Positions 55,989 to 64,000 of a DNA stretch of 64,000 nucleotides are shown here, in pieces. The notes beneath the pieces were generated by a model. It saw nothing but the letters and a program-made list of their open reading frames with translations. It made no database searches and had not been told where the DNA came from. The first letter of the stretch is position 1. Every line of letters begins with the position of its first letter. This stretch comes from Spiroplasma endosymbiont of Nebria brevicollis (GTDB taxonomy: Bacteria > Bacillota_I > Bacilli_A > Mycoplasmatales > VBWQ01): positions 248,001 to 312,000 of the forward strand of contig NZ_OZ034986.1 of NCBI RefSeq assembly GCF_964030895.1, read 5' to 3'. The translations under genes were made by a program, and so were the position numbers.

Positions 55989-56428
55989 AATAATGACAAA
56001 AACACACCTTTTGCTAGTAAAAATAATTGAATATTAACATTATATGAGTCATAATTTATATGACCATTATAGATATTTAAAAAATATTTAGAGAGGTTAC
56101 TTGTTATTTAAATTCAATATTTGACTTTAAGTCTTTCTATAATATTTATTTTATAGAAAGTTTTTTGCACAATATGTTTTATAAATTACCTTGTAAAAAT
56201 TTTTATAAAAAAGGAGGAAATTAGTTAAATCTCAACTTAATATCAAACAATTTCAAATTTTTACTTTTCATAAAAATATTCCCTACCATTTTTATTTCCT
56301 TAGTATGTTGAACTTATTAAACATACTCTATATTCTTTTCAAAAAAATTCAAAAAATAATCATTATGTGTCATAACTCTAATATCTGTGTATGACACATT
56401 TTTTATTTTTCCTGAATTGTAAATATGA
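55989..56428. other. Intergenic region between the permease and group II intron
   Basis: No gene is supported. It holds the permease terminator (56133-56166), an orphan AAGGAGGAA ribosome-binding-like site at about 56212-56220 with no usable frame behind it, and a second hairpin (ATGTGTCAT at 56365-56373 with ATGACACAT at 56391-56399) followed by T residues, about 30 bases before the intron start. Confidence 0.45.
56133..56166 (+). terminator. Terminator of the FtsX-type permease
   Basis: CTTTCTATAA pairs with TTATAGAAAG and is followed by a run of T. Confidence 0.75.
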
Positions 56429-57321
56429 GTGCGACCCGAAAGTCGTAGCTTTAAGGGTTCAATTCCCTTTTCTCTAGACATCAGAGATAAAGCATGTCTC
56501 ACATTTTAAAGATTGGCAACCTTTAGGGTGCAAGCATGAGACAAAAGCGGGAACTCATTTAGCCTAATAATGATATCCCTGCAAGCAAAGCCAAATATGA
56601 TTACGCAAGAAACCTATGTTCGAATTGTCGTTAACAATAATATGCGAAAAGGCTGTTACGCATAAACCAAAATGGTATGAAGCAAAAGAGGAATCAAGTT
56701 TTATATTCTTGATTATGGATGTTCTCAGTTTCTGGCAAATAGTAGGAATCTAAGTTTGACACGAAACAAAATTATGGAACGGGGTAACAACATAAATGCT
56801 CTTATTTTAATATAAGCAGGTGCCAACCGTATGCATTTATGTGGAAAAAGCCAATGCCCAAAGTAATGCTTGGGATATGCAGACGTAGACACTTTAATTT
56901 GGAAGGTAAAGTAGTGAATAGTAATACAAATGTTATGAACCAACAAGAAATTGTTAGGTATAAATAAAAAAATATTCCTTGACCAAAGTTGGAAAAGAAT
57001 GTTTTTAAGTTACAAAAACGAATTTATCAAGCTGAAAAATGTAAAAATATTAACAAAGTGCATAAACTTCAAAGATTATTATTAAATTCAATCAGTGCTA
57101 AACTACTAGCCGTTAGAAAAGTAACCCAAGACAACAAAGGAAAGAAAACGGCAGGAATTGATGGAAAAGCAAATCTTAATCAAAAAGAAAGATTACAACT
57201 AGCATATTCTCTAAATATAAGAGAGAAAGCAAAACCAACAAGGCGCGTTTGAATTCCAAAACCTGATAAAACAGGAAAAAGACCATTAGGTATACCTACT
57301 ATTACTGATAGAGTAAAATAA
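56429..57321 (+). mobile_element. 5' remnant of a group II intron (intron A)
   Basis: The element starts with GTGCG (56429), the 5' consensus of group II introns, followed by about 480 bases of structured non-coding DNA typical of ribozyme domain I (for example paired segments around AAGGGTTCAATTCCCTT). The N-terminal part of its reverse transcriptase (56914-57321) follows. The remainder, including domains V and VI, is missing. A second intron begins where its coding frame stops. Confidence 0.6.
56914..57321 (+). pseudogene. ltrA: N-terminal fragment of a group II intron reverse transcriptase (intron A)
   Basis: From GTG 56914 the frame reads to an in-frame TAA at 56965-56967 and then continues with the classic N-terminus of intron-encoded proteins: LEKNVFKLQKRIYQAEKCKN, NKVHKLQRLLLNSISAKLLA, VRKVTQDNKGKKTAGIDGK and RRVWIPKPDKTGKRPLGIPT up to ITDRVK, then TAA 57319-57321. 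It matches RT domain 0/1 of a chloroplast-like class and lacks the catalytic YADD or YVDD region. The truncation sits at the junction with intron B. Confidence 0.75.
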
Positions 57322-59192
57322 ACACTGATGGTGTTCCTTAGAAACATAAAATGTTTTGAAGCTATATGATAGATGAGGGAACCGACCCCTCGAAACCGGT
57401 TTACAAGAACAGGTTTCAAACCACCATAAGTTGCGTTGGTAAAGAGTCAAGGTAGTGAGCGTTATGGAAAAGGCACTAATTGAAAGTGTCAGGTGTGGAA
57501 TAAAGAGACGAACGGAAGTGAACCATTGATGAAGTGTCGAAAGGTTCAAAGAAGATGTCAAAACCAGAGTGATCGTCAGCAATCTGGGATAAATTTACCG
57601 GAAACTGGTTTACTGAGTAGGTGGCATCCGGCATAAAGGTGGCGTGAATTTATTTTAGGCTATTACATGGAACTATGGGAACTTGTCGTTGCAATGTTAA
57701 GGGAGAAATTCAAAGAGCAAAACTCTAAGAATGAGAGTACCGATGTGCAAAACAGGGACGGAGCAACTCGTAGTAGTGATGAAGTTTCTGTAATGGAAAT
57801 GGAGCAAAGGGGTTGCGTTATTCAGTTTTAAGTATTAATCAACCAGAAAGGGATGAGTTAATGAATAAAACAAAATCTTTTGATATACCAAAACAACTGA
57901 TAGGAAAAGCGTATAAACAAGTATCCAAAAACAAGGGTGTAGAAGGTGTAGATGGCATAACGATACTAAAATTTAATGAGGACTTAAAAGGAAATCTATA
58001 TAAATTATGAAATCGGATGTCATCTGGCAGTTATTGTCCAAAACCACTAAGAGTTGTGAAAATACCTAAAAATACAGGGGGACATAGAATACTATGTATA
58101 CCAACAGTATATGATAGGGTAGCACAAACAGCAGTGGCCATGTACCTTCAACCACTAGTTGAACCAACATTTCATGAGAATTCTTATGGTTATCGACCAA
58201 ATAAATCGGCATTAGATGCTGTAGATATGGCACGTAAAACATGTTGGAAATATGATTGAGTAATAGATTTAGATATAGCAGAATTCTTTGACAGTTTAGA
58301 CCATGACTTAGTATTACAAAGTATCAAGATGTATACAAATTGTAAGTGAGTAATATTATATGTTGAAAGGTGATTAAAAGTCCCTATGCAATGAGAAAAT
58401 GGTACTATGATAGAAAGGAATAAAGGAATTCCACAAGGAAGTCCTATTAGCCCCATTATCTCAAACATAGTTTTGCATTTAGTATTTGATAACTGAATGA
58501 AACAAGAATACCCAACAATACCATTTGAACGTTATGTTGATGATGTAATAGTACATTGCAAAACTTATAAACAAGCAAGCTTTATGAAAGAGGTAATTAG
58601 GAAAAGATTACTTAAATTTAGTTTAAAGTTACAAATGGAAAAGACAAGTATAGTCTATTGTAAGGATAATGCTAGAACAGAAATTTTCTCTAAATATACC
58701 TTTGATTTTTTAGGTTATACATTTAGACCAAGAAAAGCAAGAAGCCAAAAAGGGGGAGGCTCATTCACATCATTCTTACCAGCAATTAGTAATAAGGCTA
58801 AAAAGAAAATAAAGCAAAATATAAGAGCATGAAGACTACATCAAAGAACTGGCACAACATTGGAGAGAATAGCAGAGAAAATAAATCCCATAGTAAGAGG
58901 TTGAGTCCAATACTATGGTAGATTTTATAAATCAGAAATGTACATAATGATTTGAAACATAGAAAACTATCTTTTAAGATGAGTTAGGGCAAAATGTAAG
59001 AATTTTCGAAATAAAGTAAAACACTCATGTAAATTTATATCCAAAATCAAAAAGAGGTTTCCGAGTTTCTTTTATCATTGAACAGTATAAAGGTATGCAA
59101 AAGATTGAATAATGGAAGCTGTATGACATGAGAGTGTCACGTACAGTTCTGAGAGGTTCTTGTGGGGAAGTTTCGCTGGTCTACTCACCTGA
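57322..59192 (+). mobile_element. Group II intron (intron B) with complete-looking 3' domains
   Basis: The region begins with about 500 bases of ribozyme-like DNA, then an intact reverse transcriptase (57861-59090). After it comes a domain V candidate (about 59115-59150) with the AGC triad and its partner strand (AGCTGTATG and ACGTACAGTT), then a domain VI-like hairpin ending near CTACTCAC (about 59185-59192). The 5' limit is uncertain, since no GTGYG was located at the junction. The intron lies inside the reverse transcriptase frame of intron A, like a twintron. Confidence 0.65.
57861..59090 (+). CDS. ltrA: Group II intron reverse transcriptase/maturase, 409 aa
   Basis: The frame is intact under code 4 from ATG 57861 (GAAAGGGATG leader) to TAA 59088-59090. 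The RT motifs appear in order: KNKGVEGVDGITILKF, RVVKIPKNTGGHRILCIPTV, HENSYGYRPNKSALDAVDMA, WVIDLDIAEFFDSLDHDLV, the catalytic RYVDDVIVHC (near residue 225), and FDFLGYTFRPRK. A maturase X-like and basic C-terminal region follows (LERIAEKINPIVRGWVQYYG). It splices and mobilises its intron by target-primed reverse transcription. There is no obvious HNH nuclease. It could be active. Confidence 0.85.
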
Positions 59193-59379
59193 GGCGAAAG
59201 TTTCACGTTGGGTTTTGAAGTCAAGGGGAATAAGGTGACCCTTTCATTAAACATTTCAGAAATAAAGAACAACAAACTTCATAATTTATCTTGTTGTTAA
59301 ACAACATTACCCCTATGTAAAGTAAACAGATTAAAAGTTATCAATTTTATGATATTAATCATAACTTAACAGTTGTTGA

Positions 59380-59438
59380 AATACAAAGTAAAAAAACGAT
59401 AGTAATTTTAAAGTACTATCGTTTTTTTACTTTGTATT
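59380..59438 (-). terminator. Perfect 25-bp inverted repeat, terminator
   Basis: Bases 59380-59404 are the exact reverse complement of 59414-59438. The repeat overlaps the stop codon of the membrane gene and has T runs on both strands. Confidence 0.7.
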
Positions 59439-60243
59439 AAATATTGGTATCTCTTAATAAGGCCATTGATTTATTATTTCTTTTATATAATAAATTATTA
59501 TATAAAGTAAACAATGCAATCAAAACTAAATATAAAGCCAAAATCAGACTAATATAAATAAAGAATTTTGATAAACTTTCATGAAAATTTAAAAATGAAT
59601 ATGGGAATGAATAATCAATCTCAGTTTTACCATTTGGCAACATTCCTACAAAATTACCTTTAGCAAGCGCATATCCTAAGTATACAAACATGTAAATAGA
59701 AATAATTGGTGTTCATAAATAAGCTTGTTTCTTATATCCTCAATAGTATTTTCCAACAGTTAATAGGTAATATAAAATCATAATTACTGGGGTGATTAAA
59801 TCTAATAAGAAAGTATTAGCGAAGTTAGTTACACTAATCGCATTATTTGTATCTAAATTCTTTAACAGGGGTTCAAATAAAACACCAAAGAATACAATAG
59901 CAGTTATAGTAGTATATGTTGTAATAGCTAAACTAAATCTACCATGAACAAATAAACAACGATTCTCATAAAAACGATTAGTTAAAACAAAACAAAAAAA
60001 GAATAAAAGCAATAGATTACTTTGAATAGTAAATTCAGAAAGTAATGTTCATATTCCTACTCAAGCACCATCTGGAGGAATTCAAAGATTATGGGGATTT
60101 GTTACTGTAGGTGGTATTTTTGTATACCCAACTAGGATTGTTGTAAACTGAACAATTAAATCAATAATAATAACAATAAGTCCAGTTCATAGTAAAAAAT
60201 CAGAAAATTTTGTTTTAAAGCCCACATTTTTATTGAAGCCCAT
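59437..60243 (-). CDS. Pr6Pr-like multi-pass membrane protein, 268 aa
   Basis: The gene is intact under code 4. It has six or seven hydrophobic segments. The first is DFLLWTGLIVIIIDLIVQFT. The third contains LLSEFTIQSNLLLLFFFCFV, which resembles the FTxQSNLL signature of Pr6Pr/FAR-17a-like proteins. Further segments include SVTNFANTFLLDLITPVIMI and SKFFIYISLILALYLVLIAL. The family is common in mollicutes and its function is unknown. It is divergent from tsaB and ends in a strong terminator. Confidence 0.7.
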
Positions 60244-60372
60244 ATTTATCAACTCACAATTCTATATTTTATCTAATTATTAATTGTTTTTTATTACATT
60301 ATACATGATATTATATTAAGTATGTAATATAATATCATGTATAACTTTTAAAATAACAACAATAGGTGGAAT

Positions 60373-60951
60373 ATGTACCAATTATACTTAGATACAACAA
60401 ATAGGAAATTAACAGTAGTACTATTACAAAATAATAATATTTTGGAAAGCACTTCATTTGACGCTTGACAAAAACAAACAGAATTAGCACTCACTACTAT
60501 TAATGAGTTACTGGTTAAGTGTCAATTAAAGTTAAAAGATATTAATCAAGTAGTAATTGCTGCTGGACCGGGTAGTTATACTGGAATTAGGGTAGCACTT
60601 ACTTTCGTTAAAACTTTGAAAATTTTAAATCCTTTATTATTCACTTTTATCGTTAATAGTTTATTATTACAAGTAGGCTTACGAAAAGCAGTTAGTATTC
60701 TTCTGGCATATAATAAGAAAAGTTATTTAGCAGTTTATGATCAAGGTAAAACTATAATTACACCACAACTAGTAGATAATAATACTAAAATTGGAATTGT
60801 TAATGATTTATCAAATTTCGAAATAATTGAAGATTTACAAGATTGTGATATCATTAGTAATTTTCAATCTTTAGTGCACCACTTTACTGAGATTAAATCA
60901 ATTGATGAGTTACAACCGTGTTATATTAATTATCCTTTTTCACAAGCATAA
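60373..60951 (+). CDS. tsaB: tRNA threonylcarbamoyladenosine biosynthesis protein TsaB
   Basis: The gene encodes 192 residues, intact under code 4. The ASKHA-fold start MYQLYLDTTNRKLTVVLL and the conserved block VVIAAGPGSYTGIRVALTFV are diagnostic. It dimerises with TsaD and, together with TsaE, makes t6A37 on tRNAs reading ANN codons, which supports decoding accuracy. The C-terminal half is shortened and divergent, as in other mollicutes. The leader is AATAGGTGGAAT. The next gene starts 39 bases downstream. Confidence 0.9.
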
Positions 60952-60989
60952 CCCATTAATAATATTTTATAGTAACAAAGGAGTCTTTA

Positions 60990-61832
60990 ATGCTTATCAA
61001 TGATAATTTTTGATCGCGTGTATCAAAAGAACAAAATAATTTTACTAAGAAAGAAAAGATTATTATTAACTATATTAATAAAAATAGTCAAAAAATGGAT
61101 TCAATTACCATTAGTGCTTTAGCCAAAGATAATGCCGTTGGCTATAGTGTTGTTTATAACTTAATTAAAAAACTAGGTTTTAAAGGATATCGTGAATTTA
61201 TTATTAGTTTAGCAGCACAAGAAACAACTTTTAAAGCTTTAAATCGTGAATTTTTTGGTGACCGTAGTGTCCTAAAAGACCACTATAAAAAACTAATTGA
61301 TTTAAATGATTCAACCATTAATTATTGTGATTTGCAAGAATTTATTAATTGATTAGATGACAATAGTAAAGCTTGCCTTTATATTGCAGGAGTTGGTCAT
61401 TCAGGATTAGGTGCTGAAGATTTAGCTAATAAATTATATCGTTTTGGTTTACGTTCTATTTGCTTAAATAAAGATGATGATAGTATTTTAATGCATGCTT
61501 CATTAATTAAAGCCGAAGACGTATTGATTCTATTTTCTTTATCAGGAAAAACAGCCGCCATTGTTGAAGCTGCAAGATTAGCCAAAAAGAATAATGCTAA
61601 AATTATTGTTATTACATCACAAGATAAATCAGAAATATCAACTTATGCTGATTGAACTTTTAATATTGTTTCATCTGGACTTTATGAAGCCCAAGAAATA
61701 TTTATTTCACCATTATTTGCTATTACCTATTTTAATGATTTAATTACAACATACTTATTAAAATCGAAAAATCGCGACTGGTATTTAGAAAATCGTATTA
61801 AAACTAACAAAGCTATTAAAAAATTTAATTAA
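60990..61832 (+). CDS. RpiR/MurR-family transcriptional regulator
   Basis: The gene encodes 280 residues, intact under code 4, with an ACAAAGGAGTC leader. The N-terminal helix-turn-helix domain (residues about 1-77) includes TISALAKDNAVGYSVVYNLI and KKLGFKGYREFIISLAAQE. The C-terminal SIS sugar-phosphate-binding domain (about 110-250) shows ACLYIAGVGHSGLGAEDLAN, ILFSLSGKTAAIVEAARLAK and NAKIIVITSQDKSEIS. Such regulators respond to phosphosugars. It lies 74 bases before the PTS gene and probably controls it. Confidence 0.9.
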
Positions 61833-61906
61833 AATTAATCATTTTGCCTTAAATTAAGTTATTATTAATATGTTAGAAAAATAACACCCCAAGGAGATGA
61901 AGTAAA

Positions 61907-63994
61907 TTGTCTAAACAAGATATTTTAACATCACAACAAGTTTTTCTTGATGATTCTTGTACAACACAAGATGAAGTATTTATAAAACTTGCCCAAGAAG
62001 CGCAAAAGTTAGGACTTTTGAAAAAAGGTTCTAGTATCGATACGTTAGTGAAAAGTTTTAAAGCTCGTGAAGAAGAAGGAACAACTGGCTTTGGTGATGG
62101 GGTAGCTGTACCGCATGCTCGAAATGAAGATATTGTTAAAGCAGGAATTTTCATTGTGCGCTTTAAAAAAACTGTTGAATGAAAAGCCATGGATGAACAA
62201 CCTGTGCAAGCTATTATTGCTTTAATTGTTCCGTTGAAATCTGCTTCTAATGAACACTTAACAATTTTATCTAAAGTAGCACAAAAATTAGCTAAACCAG
62301 ATTTTCAAGAACTACTGTTAAAATCAAGTGATATAGAAGCTATTATTGCTGGTCTTGCTATTGACGATAAAGATTCAAAAACTGATACTATGAAGCCAGA
62401 ATCAACAACAAGTAAAGATGGTAAGAAAAAAATTGTTGCTATTACTGCTTGTCCAGTGGGGGTAGCACATACTTATATTGCCCAAGATAAATTGGAATTA
62501 GCAGCTAAAACTTTAGGTCATAATATTAAAGTGGAAACCCATGGTAGTATTGGAATTAAAGGCACTTTAACAAAAGAAGATATTGCTAGTGCTGATTTAG
62601 TTATTATTGCAGTAGCTGCTGGAGCTGCTGATTTAGGTTTAGAGCGTTTTGTTGGTAAACCATTATATCAATTAGAAATTACCAAAGTCATTAAAGACCC
62701 TGAAGGTTCTATGAACGAAGCGTTTGCTGAAGCTAAACCTTTTGAAACTAAAGGTGGAAATAGTAAAAACAGTTCAGGCGATGCTGCCGAAGATATGTTT
62801 ACTACTGACAAAAAAGGAATTATGAAACATATTATGGCCGGTGTTGGTTATATGGTTCCCTTTGTTGTCTTTGGTGGAATTATGATTGCGCTATCAATTG
62901 GATTAACAAAAGCTATTTACGGTCCAAGTGTCGACCCTGCTACTTTAGAACCTAACTTCTTATATTTCATGTTTAAAGCAGGAGTTGCTGGGTTTACGTT
63001 AATGATTCCGATTCTTGCGGGATATATTGCTTATTCAATTGCTGGAAGGGCTGCATTAGTACCAGCGATGACTAGTGCCTTTATTGCTAATACTGTTGGT
63101 CTGGTGTATCCTATTGCTGGTCTTGAGTCTAATGTTTCATCAGGGTTTTTAGGAGCTTTGTTAATCGGCCCTGTTGCTGGTTATTTAGTAAAATGAATGA
63201 TTAGTTGAAAAGTACCAAAAACAATTGCCCCAATTATGCCAATTTTTGTTATTCCAATTATTGCTACCTTCTTAATTAGTTTTACGTTTATGTATGCGAT
63301 TGGTGCGCCAATTGCTTGATTAATGCAACAACTACAAGATGGATTAACTAAATTACCAACTGCTGCTATGGCTGCGATTGGATTATTATTAGGAGCGATG
63401 GTTGGATTTGATATGGGTGGTCCAATTAATAAAATTGCCTTCTTAACTGCTTCTGGTTTAGTTGCTAGTGGTCAAGGTGACCCAAATACCCAAATTTTCA
63501 TGGGTGCTGTTGCTGCAGCGATTCCAGTTGCTCCAATTGGAATGGGATTAACAACAATGATTTTCCGTAAGTACTTTAATGAAGGTGAAAAAACTTTAGG
63601 TTTAACAGCTTTATTAATGGGGTGTATTGGGATTTCAGAAGGAGCTATTCCATTTGCTGTAAGAGACCCAAAACGTGCTATTATTAGTAACATTGTTGGT
63701 AGTGCAGTTGCCGGATGTATTGCTGGAGCATTCTTCTTAACTGACGCTGCTGCTCATGGTGGTCCTATTGTTGCGGTATTAGGTGCTGTTGGTGCTTTAC
63801 ATTATCATCAAGGAATTGGGATTGCTTTATTCTTCCTAGCTATTATTGTTGGTGCACTTATTACTTGTTTTATGTATGGTGGATTGTTAATTATCCAATC
63901 ACGTAACATCCGTGTTTTTAAAATCATGAGTGATAAAATTAATAAAACTTTTAAAAAGAAACCAACAATAATTAATAACCCAAGCACAAAATAA
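61907..63994 (+). CDS. fruA: Fructose-type PTS permease EIIABC
   Basis: A TTG start (61907) with AAGGAGATG leader opens 695 codons, intact under code 4. Domain IIA (about 1-150) has the His site GFGDGVAVPHARNEDI. Domain IIB (about 165-270) has the Cys site VAITACPVGVAHTYIAQDKL. Domain IIC (about 300-680) is a multi-pass channel (IMAGVGYMVPFVVFGGIMIA, GAMVGFDMGGPINKIAFLTA, MGCIGISEGAIPFAVRDP). It takes up and phosphorylates fructose or a related sugar, feeding the glycolytic genes. It follows the RpiR regulator. The gene ends six bases before the window end. Confidence 0.93.
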
Positions 63995-64000
63995 ATTATA

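Noticed and set aside
56429..56475. tRNA-like segment with a T-arm-like AAGGGTTCAATTCCCTT
   Set aside because: The T-arm resemblance is good, but the preceding anticodon-like loop lacks T33 and has the wrong size, and no D arm or matching acceptor stem was found. It fits group II intron domain I better.

Overview
The window is AT-rich mollicute DNA. Many conserved genes (pgk, polA, mutM, dnaB, dnaI, fruA, the FtsX permease) are open only if TGA is read as tryptophan (genetic code 4). Together with an SpV1-type plectrovirus provirus, an ETX/MTX2-like toxin and arrays of lipoprotein genes, this points to a Spiroplasma, most likely of the citri clade. The species cannot be fixed from the sequence alone.

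Layout. 1-1.7 kb: the end of an unknown gene, a broken lipoprotein gene and a broken small membrane gene. 1.7-4.7 kb: a membrane protein, pgk and gap (minus). 4.9-6.2 kb: a decayed coiled-coil/membrane gene. 6.4-9.2 kb: a three-gene minus-strand operon of an ETX/MTX2-like pore-forming toxin, a secreted protein and a lipoprotein. 9.4-12.5 kb: dnaI, dnaB and mutM (minus), with two DnaA boxes upstream of dnaB. 12.7-14.9 kb: a frameshifted gene joining a PGDYG-like N-terminus to ankyrin repeats, lying between mutM and polA. 15.0-17.7 kb: polA. 17.8-24.6 kb: a nearly complete plectrovirus provirus (HUH Rep, coat protein, small membrane proteins, Zot-like assembly ATPase; no transposase). 25.0-26.5 kb: a frameshifted ABC-F gene. 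26.6 kb: a small RGG-box protein. 27.0-31.1 kb: two large lipoprotein genes, the first broken. 31.4-32.6 kb: a UPF0236/ISLre2-like transposase pseudogene. 32.65-48.75 kb: a cryptic tailed double-stranded DNA phage of about 16 kb. 49.0-51.0 kb: a broken paralogue of the 29-31 kb lipoprotein. 51.3-56.0 kb: a 1567-aa FtsX-type permease. 56.4-59.2 kb: a group II intron remnant followed by a second group II intron with an intact reverse transcriptase. 59.4-64.0 kb: a Pr6Pr-like membrane protein (minus), then tsaB, an rpiR-type regulator and a fructose-type PTS EIIABC gene.

The tailed phage is the main discovery candidate. Late genes on the plus strand are, in order, a TerS-like gene, a coiled-coil scaffold-like gene, the capsid candidate, small genes, a tail-fibre-like gene, large terminase, portal, connector/tail genes and a holin-like gene. 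They converge at 45.6 kb on a minus-strand early module of Zn-ribbon microproteins, a RecT remnant and a RuvC-like resolvase. The island lies between paralogous lipoprotein genes. One of its genes is closely homologous to a gene of the plectrovirus 13 kb away, so two unrelated virus types share a module.

The housekeeping genes carry no frameshifts, whereas mobile and surface genes carry about one single-base indel per kilobase. This looks like real decay of accessory DNA. No tRNA, rRNA or CRISPR array was seen.
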